Of a stretch of DNA of 64,000 nucleotides, positions 48,622-59,662 are shown in pieces (the stretch's first letter is position 1; each line of letters starts with the position of its first letter). Under the pieces are notes generated by a model. The model saw only the letters and a program-made list of their open reading frames with translations, did not search any database and was not told where the DNA came from. Source of the DNA: Utricularia gibba (taxonomy: Eukaryota; Streptophyta; Magnoliopsida; Lamiales; Lentibulariaceae); NCBI GenBank assembly GCA_002189035.1, contig NEEC01000017.1:1178001-1242000 (forward strand). The letters run 5' to 3'. The translations under genes and the position numbers were made by a program.

Positions 48622-50816
48622 ATGGGGGTCATCGGAATTCGGAACAAGGTTCAGCCCAGCCCCATCTGGGTTTCAAGCTTGCGCACCCGGAAAAGGTCTG
48701 CGCAAATGTCACCGCATGGCCCTGGGACTATCAGCCGGCTTCTGTATCGCCGGCGTCCTCCAATCGCATTATTTCTGGCAACGGGTATTCCGGTGAGCTC
48801 CGATGGATCATATCGAAGTTCCCTTTTCTTCTTATATCCGTATTTCTTGACTACGCGGTGGCTGAGCATCAATTCCGAGTGGCTGGATCCACGTGGATTT
48901 GGTGGAATGAACGCCTATGACGTTCTCGGGGTATCTCAGACCAGCTCCTTTGAGGATATCAAGGCTTCTTTTCGAAAATTGGCCAAGGAGACACACCCTG
49001 ACACGGCTAAGTCGCGAATACACTCCTACGATGCTAAGAAATTTCTTCTAATTGTCGCTGCTTATGAGGTAAACTCATCTTCATCTCATCAAAGAAATCT
49101 TAGCTTTAGTAGACGGGAAAAGCGGTTTGTTTGATGAAATGAGACATTTTCGTGAAAGTTGCGATTTTTCCGCATGCTCTTGCGGGTATGAATGAAATTA
49201 GGGCCAGGATTTTGGTCGACACTTTGATTTTTATGATTAATTTGATTGATTTCAGGTTCTTTCAGACTCCACAAGGAGAGCTCATTATGATCGTTACATT
49301 TTGGCTCAAGGAAATATTGGTCAGAAATTACCAGGACAGTATGATACTAGTTTTAGTCACAATTCTTGTAGAAACTCTTCGGATGAGGAAGTAGTTGAAT
49401 GGATGAAATGGTACAGATACACAATCAGGGATATTTTGTCTGAAAGAAGAGTGATTGCTGGATCTGGATATTTTGATGTTTTGGAGAGGAATTTTTATTC
49501 AGCTCTTCATGCTGCTTACTTTGGACCTAACATAGATCCTATTGATTTTCTTCCTAACTGTTTTGAAGCTGAGGAAAGGTCTACGCATTCTACATCAGAG
49601 GTACTACACCTGGTTTCAGGTCGATACGTGTTTGGAATGGTTTGCCTAGGTCGACATGAATTAAAGGAGAAACTTGAATCGTCTTCAAGGAGTTCCAAGA
49701 ATTTGGGTGAGACCTTGTCTACTCAACTTCAATTTGATGCAGCTGAAAGTAAGGGTCCGGATAAGCGATTATCGTATGAGGAGTGCAAGTCTTCCGATGC
49801 ATACAGTGATCTAGAGTTACTCATTTGTGGGAGAGTTGTTGCCAAAGCTAGAAGGGTTCTGTCTAAAGAACATGAGGACTCTGAAGACCAAATTTCTGTT
49901 TTTCTCAATGTGCAAGACGGTCAGGCGAATGCTTACTCTGGAGATGAGAGTTCTCCAGGTGGATCAGGGGATCCACTTGGGATCATTAAAGGCTTGGGAA
50001 CTTCTTCAGAAGAAGCAGCATGCTATGTTTACAACTCGAATGGCATGAAGACCCACATGATCATGAAGCATAGGACATTCCTGGTCAAACAGCTAATCTC
50101 TGCATTCACGTGTGGATCTTTGTTTTCTGATTTCCAGCATGTGGAGTGGAGTTACTCATAAATGAGATTCATGTATGCTTCAGGTGAAGCACTTGCACTG
50201 GTTTCGAATTGGGGACAATGTTTCAGTTTGTGAATGCAGATGTAGTCGGGCCCGTTTGCCTCCAAGCAAGTAAGTGGCTAATGCTACTGAAGTTGCGTTT
50301 GATAAAATTACTTTTATGTAAATATTGCTATACTTTGAATCTTTCTTCAAAAATTTTCAAACCACTACTCTCTGAACTGCCAACTCAATGCACTCTACTT
50401 TCTCTGCTCAAAGGTATTGGCTCTTTGAGCCACGCAGTGCCATGCATGATACGGGAGGATGGTATGTTGAAACATTTGGAAGAGACTATGAAAGAAATAC
50501 TGTTCCATCCCAAAGGCGCTGGAGTGATTTTGATAATACTGAGAAGTAAGTTTTTGACCAAATTTAAGCCATTCTTTGTTCTGTTCTTCAGAACTCTTGC
50601 TCAAATTATATTTAGAGGGGTGCCTTTCAGCTTGGTTATCAGAAAACTTATTTTTCGAAGTGTCATCACAGGAGACTTCACCCAGCTATCTACCTGCTCA
50701 CTTTGGCCTATAGGACTCTTGATATTGAACATGCTATCAGAACAAAAATGTCAATCAAGAAAAGAGTCGAGGAAAAGATGTCCAGGGCTTTCAGCTGGTA
50801 CAAGAAAGTTTCCTAA
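48622..50816 (+). CDS. J-domain (DnaJ/HSP40-type) co-chaperone, probably organelle-targeted
   Basis: Five exons (48622-49068, 49256-50083, 50184-50269, 50414-50545, 50618-50816) join to 563 residues. The J domain spans about residues 97-165 (NAYDVLGVSQTSSFEDIKAS) with the HPD triad at 125-127 (KETHPDTAKS) that stimulates Hsp70 ATPase. The first 90 residues are rich in Arg and Ser with few acids, which suggests a mitochondrial or plastid transit peptide. The rest is a long domain without zinc fingers, so this is a type III J protein; it includes a conserved-looking ERNFYSALHAAYFGPNID segment and ends with a basic helix (KMSIKKRVEEKMSRAFSWYK). The last intron uses the second of two tandem AG acceptors (TAG-AG, 50614-50617) to keep frame. 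I do not know which family subgroup it belongs to. Confidence 0.83.
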
Positions 50817-51785
50817 TTTGCTCGTCCAATTTCATGGATATCTTCCAGGTTTACTAGAGCATCAGGATCACTCCATTTCCTGTCCGCTGCATCAAAAAAT
50901 GATGTAAATAATGCTCAAATTACAGAAGGTATACATTCATAAACTGCTGCTGTTTAAGTGGCCGGCGTCCTCTAGATTTGGTAATGCTGGAACTGTGTTG
51001 GGTGTACAAGCGTTTTATGTTCTTTGTTTACGTGTAAATATGAAGGCTGGTCCTGAACCTGGGATTACTGCTCTAATTATCTCATCATTCCAAAAGGAAA
51101 AGCTCCATTTATGAAAAAAAAAAACTCCAAGTTCCATTGCTCATCATCATGTCAATCACCGCTGGGGCCATGAACCCACCTGTTTTTTCTTCCTCTTCAA
51201 CAAAAGTGTAGATCTTGAATAGACTGTACAACAGAAGAGGGCCCAAGCCACATTGTCTCACTGTTGCCTCCTCCTTTATGGTCTTCGATTCTGCTTTACT
51301 ATGTTGAAATAAAGCATCTTTATGATCAAGTGTAAGTACAATAATCCAAACACTTGTAGCTGTTTCATTCCTGCAAAGGATGTTGCCTTGCTTCTCTTGG
51401 GATACAATTTTTTATGCATTGCCTTTCTAGGATACATGCGCAATTCACTATTTGATTTATCAGCTCAACTGGCGATCAGGAAAAGTCCAAAAACATAATA
51501 GCTAAAATGATGTGGAACTTCTTTGGCAGCTGGCACATGTGTTACCCACCACACGATATGTTTCATACCCAATCTTCTTAATATTCACATCCCTAACCTG
51601 CAGTTCCGTATCCCACCAGATATTTTCTTAATCTTTTTGATATTTCTGAGGATTGCAATTAGCGCTGATGATAATATAGTTTATTGACATGTGTGTGAAC
51701 CTGTGGACTAAGATTCTGATCAGCAGTGGTTTCATGGAAGGAATTTTGTGGAAGTGGCAATGAATAGAGGTGGATAAGCAGAGAG
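50817..51785. other. 3' flank of the J-domain gene and NPH3-like promoter
   Basis: Probably the J-domain 3' UTR at the start, with a candidate AATAAA poly(A) signal near 51306-51312. The rest has no coding signal. The NPH3-like start codon follows at 51786. Confidence 0.5.
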
Positions 51786-53885
51786 ATGGTGGATACAGAC
51801 CATGAACAGGGCGCCGAAGCTAAGAAAAAAATGCCCATCAAGAAAAAGAAGCTTCTTTCTACTGCTATGGAGAGAACCAGCGAATGGTTCGGTTTGGCTT
51901 TCTTCTTTTCAGTTACTATTATGCTTGTGTGATGATGTTAAAGTTTGTTCTGTTCTTTGTTTCACAGGATATGCTCATTGGAGATCCCCGTTGACTTGAC
52001 TATCAACATTGGGGAAGCTTCCTTTTCCCTGAACAAGGTACATAACATATTGATTCGTAGATTTTTGCCTGCTTTGGCATATGAATCTTTGATAACGCTC
52101 GTTTTAAGCTGTCAACAGCTTCCTCTGGTTTCAAAATGCGGATACATAAAGAAACTAGTCTCTAGAGAGGACGAAGCTGATGTTTCCGCCATAGAACTTT
52201 CTGGTATTCCTGGCGGATCAGAGGGGTTCGATTATGCAGCAAAGTTCTGTCACTCCATAGACTTCCCATGGAGCAATGAAAACATTGGATTACTTCGATG
52301 TGTTGCGGAGTTCCTCGAAATGACAGAAGACTATGCATCTGATAACATGGTTTCAAAGGCTGAAACCTTCTTAACTGAAGTAGCACTCAAGAGCCTCTCA
52401 GGGGCAATCACCGTGTTGCATTCTTGTCAAACCCTTCTCCCCATTGCTGAGCAGGTCAAGCTAGTGAGCCGCTGCATCGACACCATAGCTCTCTTGACCT
52501 GCAGGGACAGCGTTTTTGCCTCGCCGATGAAGACAGACAGCGTCCAAAACGATCTGCTGGCGTCCAACTCCAGGCCTATAACAGATTATTGGTGGGCTGA
52601 AGATTTAACTGTACTCAAAGTTGATTTCTTCCAAAGGGTTCTCGTTGCAATGATGGCTAGAGGATTCAGGCAGCTGGCTCTTGGCCCTATACTCATGCTT
52701 TATGCCAAGAAATGTCTTCGAGGATTGGTAAGCTATTCTCTCCCAAATCCTTCACTTTCACCCACCAGAGAAACAAAATGGACATAAAAGTCAGCTTTTC
52801 TTGCTTTTCCCAGGACATCTACGCGAAGGTGAAGACAAACATGGAGCCTAGAGAGGAACACGAAAAAAGGGTCATTGTTGAAACAATAGTTAGCCTTTTA
52901 CCGAGAGAGAAGAACACATTATCAGTTAGCTTTCTGTCCATGCTTATCAGAGCAGCGATACACTTAGATACAACACTTTCATGTCGTCTAGCTTTGGAGA
53001 AGAGAATGTCAGAGCAGCTGGGGCAGGCTGTTCTGGATGATCTTTTGATCCCTTCCTATTCTACTGCAGCCAGCACCCTCTTTGACATTGATACGGTGCA
53101 GAGAATCATAACCAGTTTCTTGGAAAATGAAGCTGAGTTGAATGAAAAACATGTTTCCTCTTCGCCAGGGGAGATTGAAAGAGTCACCAAGTTGATGGAG
53201 AGTTACCTCGCTGAAATCGCCTCCGATCCCAACTTATCCGTCCCCAAGTTCACAGCTTTCGCTTCACTTGTCCCTGAACAGATGAGAGTCAATGAAGACG
53301 GAATGTACAGAGCCGTCGACATATACTTGAAGGTAACAGAATCCCAACCTTCCTTGATTGATTCCAGCACTCTAAACGCTTATTCTTTCTCAGGTTCATC
53401 CAACTCTAAAGGAAGCAGAAAGGAAGCAAGTCTGCACCGTGATGGACTGTCACAAACTGTCACGAGAAGCCTGCGCACACGCAGCACAAAATGACAGACT
53501 CCCTGTTCAAACCGTGGTTCAAGTCCTGTTCTACGAGCAGCAGCGGTTGCATGACGCCGTGGACGGCGGCCATAACGAGTTCCAGGCTACTTCGGCAATG
53601 AATAGCCCGTACCCAGTCAAGGATGAGGTGTCTTTCCTGAGAAGGGAAAACTATGAACTGAAAATGGAACTGGTGAAGACGAAGATGAAGCTGAAAGAAA
53701 TTGAGAAAGCATCTGCCACCAACTTATCGACAATGCCGAGTCCACTTAACCTCGGGAAACCTCCGTTACCGAGGAAGTCGTTCATCAGCGCCGTGTCGGA
53801 GAAAATTGGGCGGTTTCTAGGTACTGACGCAGCCCCGAAAGTTAAAAGTAGACCCAGTAAAGACAGACGCCATTCTATATCATGA
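51786..53885 (+). CDS. NPH3/RPT2-like (NRL) BTB-NPH3 protein
   Basis: Five exons (51786-51886, 51968-52037, 52119-52727, 52814-53332, 53394-53885) give 596 residues with clean phases. NRL proteins act with phototropins at the plasma membrane, often as CUL3 ubiquitin-ligase adaptors, in phototropism and related auxin responses. A BTB domain spans about residues 35-130 (DLTINIGEASFSL, FPLVSKCGYIKKL, AAKFCHSIDF). The NPH3 domain follows from about residue 205, with YRAVDIYLKVHPTLKEAERK, LSREACAHAAQNDRLPVQ and VVQVLFYEQQRL. A coiled coil (FLRRENYELKMELVKTKMKL) precedes a basic tail ending Arg-Arg-His-Ser-Ile-Ser. In NPH3 the antepenultimate Ser in an RxS context is the blue-light-dependent 14-3-3 site, and the same arrangement is present here. 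An alternative start at Met-28 (MERTSEW) matches where shorter family members begin. Confidence 0.94.
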
Positions 53886-54124
53886 TGAGTTTCCTCTGTT
53901 CTGTACATTTCTACATTTTGGGTATTTTTCAGTTCTCTGTTTTCTTCCTTGTTTGTAAGACACCACATTTTCCCAGTTACATGAATGTACAAATCTGGAG
54001 AACTGCACACCATTGATGCTGCAGAAACACATCACCGATGATCCCATGTCTGCAATAGCCTTTCAAATGAGTGGCTTCTAGCTGATCACTCATCCTTTGA
54101 AGTCAGGAGATGAAACCTCTCGAG

Positions 54125-55105
54125 CTATTCCGACCACCCCTCACCGAGAATCAGGGGATTCCGATGGATCACAACTCCAAGATCAGCCAATGAGAGTGAA
54201 GGCTTCTGTTCACCTGTTATTTCCAATGAAGAGGCTAAATCCAGACATGGTTTAATTAAGCCCTTCAAGAATACATTGAGTGCATTGTTCATCAAGTTAG
54301 CTGCATCCATCGACACCGTAAAACTGTCCATCCCAAGCTTGCGCTCCATCATGTTCTTCAGGGAGACACTATCCGGAAGTTCACCACTGTTACAGCAAGT
54401 TTCTATGAAAAAACCAGCTGATGATCTCCTCGATTCCTTTGACGGAATTGAAACTCCTAACGGAGCGATAAGGGGGCTCCGGCTGAGGATCTCCGGGCTT
54501 CCACCACCCCTTTCCACCTCTACACCCTCTTCAGCTGATCGTCTGCTGCTTAGTGACAGTAGCTGATCGCCACTTTCACTTTCCGGCAGCTTACGTTCAA
54601 CAACTTCGCGCACCACATTCCCGGTCCTTCGACTATGCCCAAATGCACTACGCCGGCGCCTGACTACCGGAGTTCTTCCCCTTCTAGGTAAACGAGGAAG
54701 CATATCCCTGCAGAGCATCTCAAGATTGCTACTCTGGCAACCATTCGAGACGCCCATGTTCAGAGAAGAATGCACTTTACCAACTCCACCCCCAGACGAC
54801 ATCGCGGATAATGCATTCCGGAGCACAGATCGAATAAGCCGGTTATGCAGATGAACGGATTCCCTCCCAAATAAGCCGATGCAGAGCTTATCAAACACAG
54901 ACTTGGTAACCCTGAGACACAGATAACTCTTCACCAGACTGAAATACCTGTCAGCTTTCGTTTTCCCAAGACTCATCTCAATGTGATGCTTCAGTTCGAG
55001 TGTATCGATTACGCGGCAATGCTTCTCCCCAGGCACTTTTCTCCCAAACTTCACAGGCACCATGAGAACAGAGTACGTAGAGCCAATCAACTTACAGAAC
55101 ATCAA
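54125..55105 (-). CDS. SAGA complex ADA1/TADA1-like (Hfi1-type) subunit
   Basis: A single exon encodes 326 residues. The N-terminal third has the SAGA-Tad1 signature: a helix RVIDTLELKHHIEMSLGKTK, then YFSLVKSYLCLRVTKSVFDK, then LFGRESVHLHNRLIRSVLRN. The family is the ADA1/Hfi1 subunit that holds together the SAGA histone-acetyltransferase and deubiquitinase co-activator in the nucleus. The middle is Arg-rich (LPRRGRTPVVRRRRSAFG) and suits nuclear import; a C-terminal MERKLGMDSFTVSMDAANLMNNALNVFLK segment corresponds to the usual family tail. Met at residue 15 (55063) is an alternative start. The gene converges on the NPH3-like gene with 239 bases between stops. Confidence 0.85.
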   Translation of the reverse strand: MMFCKLIGSTYSVLMVPVKFGRKVPGEKHCRVIDTLELKHHIEMSLGKTKADRYFSLVKSYLCLRVTKSVFDKLCIGLFGRESVHLHNRLIRSVLRNALSAMSSGGGVGKVHSSLNMGVSNGCQSSNLEMLCRDMLPRLPRRGRTPVVRRRRSAFGHSRRTGNVVREVVERKLPESESGDQLLSLSSRRSAEEGVEVERGGGSPEILSRSPLIAPLGVSIPSKESRRSSAGFFIETCCNSGELPDSVSLKNMMERKLGMDSFTVSMDAANLMNNALNVFLKGLIKPCLDLASSLEITGEQKPSLSLADLGVVIHRNPLILGEGWSE

Positions 55106-55791
55106 ACCTTTCCATTACACACACGTCTCAAATTCCTTAAAATCTCATAGCTCTGTAAGAAAGACAACTACCCTCTGAATTCCCAGCCAGTACCCACAAA
55201 AGCTGCAACACAAATCGCTTATTTCTATCAAAGAATCAAACTCTGCTTCCGGGCCATGTAAACTGTAAAGACCTGAACTTTATGGGTTCCACGGAAAAAC
55301 AAAACAAACAAAACCGAGGTGTCAAAGGGAGTCAACGACACGTGGAGTGTTCTGCGACAAGAGAGAGAAGCCATTTTTTGCTTTCTTGTTCCTTTCCCTC
55401 AATCAAAGTACTAAATATTTTTTTGCCAGAATTTTTAGAATAAATCGTTTTAAAATTTAAGATTTTGTTGACAATTTTGTATTATTGTGTCCGAAAATAA
55501 ATCCGAATTCAAAAAATACGCATTAAACTATTTTGTGAATCTGGTTTAATTCACAAAATATATCGAATTAATCCATATAAATATTAAGTAAAATCAATTA
55601 AAAAAAAGTAAAGTTTTATTTCGGTTGCCCTAATCAAAATCCACGTGTGTATATTCTAAGCGTAGTTTTGGTATTTCACCATGTGACGGTAGCATCGTCC
55701 TTACCAGCTCTTCCAGTTCACACAGTTCAACACGCGCCGCCGCAGCCTGATGAACTCTTTGATCGGAACAGGTCTTCTACTTCCCTACCCT
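55106..55791. other. ADA1-like promoter and Ca2+-ATPase 3' flank
   Basis: Both neighbours are on the minus strand. The A+T-rich stretch 55420-55630 probably separates the ADA1-like promoter from the 3' end of the Ca2+-ATPase transcript. No gene seen. Confidence 0.5.
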
Positions 55792-58700
55792 TTATACCGA
55801 AACGTACTTCTTCAGAGCTACAGCAACTGGCATCCCTAAAGACCCGATGCTGACGCTCATGAACCACTGCCACAGAGACAGAGGAGTTGTGCTTGCAAAT
55901 GTTCCCAAGAACTGGATGATAATAATCTGAAAGAAGACCGTGGAGCCCAGAACGGAAACGAAGATGGAATTCTCCATTATCCCATCCAAGACGTCTACTT
56001 TCTCCATTTCCCTAGAGTTCACTTCATTGAAGAGCTGCGAAAGCATTAACGGAGTAGTAAGGATGAAGGAGAAGCTACTGGAAGGTTGAAAGTTGGAAAC
56101 TTGCCTGACAGAAAACGAAGGTATTGAAGATTATGGTGTTGAGGACCAAGTCAGAGTTGGTGGAGCCATGGAGTCTGAAGAATGTCTTCCCATGGGACTG
56201 AAGCATCAGTATGACAATAAACTGGTAGAAGGATTGTCCTAAGATGTTCCTCCACATGACAGCATTGATGAAATCACGTGATCTCCCCACCGGCAATCTC
56301 TTCATCAGATGATCATGCGGTGGTTCTGTTGCTAGCGCAAGTGCACCGAGAGTGTCCATGATCATGTTTACCCACAGCAGTTGAACTGCTGTGAGAGGAG
56401 CACTTCCTGCACAGTTGTTGCAGATTTGGGTACTACTTGCTTTCTTTCTTTTCAAGGGAATGTGAAGAATTTACCTGTCATGCAGGCTGAGTAGAAATTT
56501 ACAGCTAATGCAACGACATTGACAGTGAGCTGAAACTGCACAAACTTCTGTATGTTTACATACACAGAGCGCCCCCATTTGGCTACTGTAACAATTGTGG
56601 AGAAATTGTCATCTAGAATGATAACATCAGCACTCTCTTTAGCTACCTGCATGGGGGGGACAAAATGAGGCTTCTGAGCTAAAAAAGAAGAGATCTTTAC
56701 TAGCAGAATCACATACTTCTGTTCCTGCAATGCCCATTGCAAGTCCAATATCTGCTTCATGAAGCGCTGGAGCATCGTTGGTTCCATCTCCGGTCACCGC
56801 CACGACTTCGTTGAACGTCGTTCGCAAGTGTTTCACCAGCGTATGCTTGTCCATAGGAGACGAACGAGCCATCACCTGAGAGTGTGTAGAAGCTAGTTAA
56901 GAGAGACAAAGACCAGCCCATGTAATCAAATTCTGTACTTGGTGGTGGTTACTTGAATTTTCGGGATGAGTTCGTTCAGTTCCTCCAAACTCTTCTCACG
57001 GAAAACAGGGCCCTCTATCGCCACGCCGCCATCAGTAAGTATCCCACATTCTCTAGCAATGGCTTTAGCTGTATTGATGTTATCCCCGGTCACCATCCTG
57101 ACAGTAACACCGGCCGATCGGCAAACTGAAACCGATTCCGGAACTCCCGGGCGTACCGGGTCCTTGATTCCTACAATCCCAATGCAGGTGTATCCTGAGC
57201 TTGGAATAGAATCTTCGGTTGAAACACTGTTCTCAATGTCCATGTAAGCAAGACAAAGTGTTCTGAGAGCCTCGTTTGCAAACCCATCGATGGTTTCTTT
57301 CAACCGTTTGTTGGATTCTTCGTCCAGAGGAACAACTTCACCTTGTTCATTTATCACCTTATCACAAGCTGCTAAGACTATCTCAGAAGCACCTTTTGTA
57401 TGTGCTCTCTGCCCTTTGTCTTCTGGAAGTTGTAACACCACACTCATTCTCTTCTTTGTGGAGTTGAATGGTTCAAGTTTCACTATTAAACAAGACTGCC
57501 TTTCAGTGTGGAAATCCCCACCTAGCGATAGACCAAACTCCAAGATTGCTGTCTCTGTTGGAGTTCCAAGAATGGTTCTATTGCCATGTTTATTGAAAAC
57601 AACTTCTCCACCTGTGTTGTTGAAAATGGATTGGAGCAGAGTCCTGAGAACACTCTCTGGTGTCCCCGTTTTCATTCCATTTGCTTGAGAAGGATCACTC
57701 AAGTCTGTGACCTTCATCCCAATACACGCTTTCACTACAGTCATTCGGTTTGTGGTTAAAGTTCCTGTTTTGTCTGTGCAGATGTTTGTTGCTGATCCCA
57801 TTGTCTCACAAGCAGCTAAATGGCGAACAAGTGCCTTGTCATTCATCATCTTCTTCATGGCAAACGCAAGACTCAGTGTTACTGCTAAAGGGAGGCCCTC
57901 AGGCACTGCAACAACAACAATTGTGACAGCAATCGCAAAGTATTCCAGCAACTCCATAGCATTGTCTCCATTCCATCTCAGGGCAGTTCCATCGTTCCAC
58001 TTCCTGAGAAACATTTTCTGCACTAAAACAGCAAAAGTCACAACTGCAAAAAAGAGGCCTATCTTCCCAATTATCGTGGCAACTCCATTCAGCTTCACTT
58101 GGAGGGGAGTTTCGTCGTCTCCCCCTTCACTTAGAGTTGCCATTAGTTTACCCCATTGGGTCCTCATTCCCACAGTGGTTACCAGCATCTTACATGAGCC
58201 ATCTTGAACCTTGGTTCCAGAGAGTAAGAAAGGGTTTTCAGAGTTGATGGTGACTGGTTCACTTTCTCCTGTTAAACTTGATTCATCAATCAAGACAGAG
58301 AAACCTGATAGAAAAACCCCATCTGCAGGCACTTGATCTCCAATCGAAAGATGCACAATGTCACCTGGTAAAAGTCTGTAGATAGACCTCTTCTTTCTGT
58401 AACCATTCCTTGTCACTTGAACATAAACTTTCTTCTTTTCTTTGTCCAAATCTCTGAACTGCAAAGATTGTCTATAATCACTCGTTGCAGTTACAAAAAC
58501 CACCAGCAAAATGCTGGCAACTATTCCAAGCCCATCGTGTGCTCCTTTAGGCCATCCTTCAGTAGCTATACCCACGATCAAGGATACAAATGCACAGGCT
58601 CCAAGTATCATCAAAGTCATATCTTGCAGAGCTTCCCAAACGAACACCCAGAAGCTTTGTAGTTCACTTTCTTCGAACTTGTTTCGACCGTAGATTTCAC

Positions 58701-59293
58701 GTCTTTTTCGGAGCGATTCTCGATCTCTGGAAATGCCGTTTGAGGGATCGGAAGCAAGCTTGCTGGAAATGCCCAACACGCCCCCATGGAAATTAAGCTT
58801 CTTGGCATCATGGCCTTCAACTATAGACTCCAATTCATCTGCGCATATCTGAAAACCTGCAGATTCAACGTCCTCTGGTACTGTATAGTCACTTGGCTGC
58901 ATCCCTGAAAAAGGCCAATGTACTTTTCACCCCATGAAAACAACAGTAACAGAACTTTAACAAAACTGTGACCTTGAATGAACTGAAACGCAGCCTTTGA
59001 CACAAGAACAGCAATTCTCAGCTTCTCCTGAGATCAGAAAGATGAAAAAAAACACCCTGAGATCAAGCAGAGCTACTTCCATACAAGGATCAAGCTCTGA
59101 ATGCATTGAAACAGGGAACCTGATTGGTTTTGCGCATTTCCGCCGCTTCATAGCGCTTGGACAGATTGGCAGTGAATCTGAACCGTCGTTTAGGATTCTT
59201 AACGACCCCACATAGATTCCTCCACCGCTGCAGTACCTCCTCCGGCGAATTCTTCGCATTAACTTCCCACTTATCGCTCAAGAAGCTCTCCAT
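55792..59293 (-). CDS. ACA: Autoinhibited Ca2+-ATPase (P2B type, ACA1/2/7-like)
   Basis: Seven exons (59120-59293, 58973-59027, 56953-58904, 56717-56875, 56475-56646, 56105-56406, 55792-56034) give 1,018 residues, the normal length. The pump exports Ca2+ from the cytosol and is switched on by calmodulin binding to its N-terminus. That region shows [20 protein letters not shown], the classic calmodulin-binding autoinhibitory segment. Other motifs are LTGESEPVT (actuator), [16 protein letters not shown] (Ca-binding helix 4), [13 protein letters not shown] (phosphorylation site), [13 protein letters not shown] and [18 protein letters not shown]. The start [11 protein letters not shown] fits the family; the clade that includes ACA1, ACA2 and ACA7 has members in plastid envelope, ER and plasma membrane, so location is not certain. 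The last intron (56035-56104) starts with GC, CAG|GCAAGT. No frame breaks. Confidence 0.97.
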
Positions 59294-59662
59294 CTTCAAG
59301 CTCCGATCACCTGCAGCAGAATTCCCTCTCTATTTCTGGATTCATGTATCACGAAACAGATTGTTTTGTTTCCTCATACAGCAAAAAGGAACAGAAATGA
59401 AGGACAGCACATGCAAACAGGGACAGGGGATCCGACGTTCTTGCCTCAATCTTCGTTAAAAGCTACATAACTGAATAACGGTTTCTCATTTGTCGTGGGA
59501 AACCGTTGGTTTTTGTTCATGGTTTCCATGTCAGGGATGGTTAGAGTGTGTTTTCGAATTTTTTATTTTAGAAGGGTGCAACAGTCATTTCACAATGCAC
59601 ATTTCCAATTTAATTTTAGATTAAAAAAAACAGAAAAAGCCAAATAAAAAATATGACAAATG
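59294..59662. other. Ca2+-ATPase promoter and SHR-like 3' flank
   Basis: Leader and promoter of the Ca2+-ATPase, plus the 3' UTR of the GRAS gene at its right end. Nothing else recognised. Confidence 0.5.

Noticed and set aside
57290-58207. Plus-strand frames opposite the Ca2+-ATPase
   Set aside because: Antisense reflections of a well-supported coding exon.
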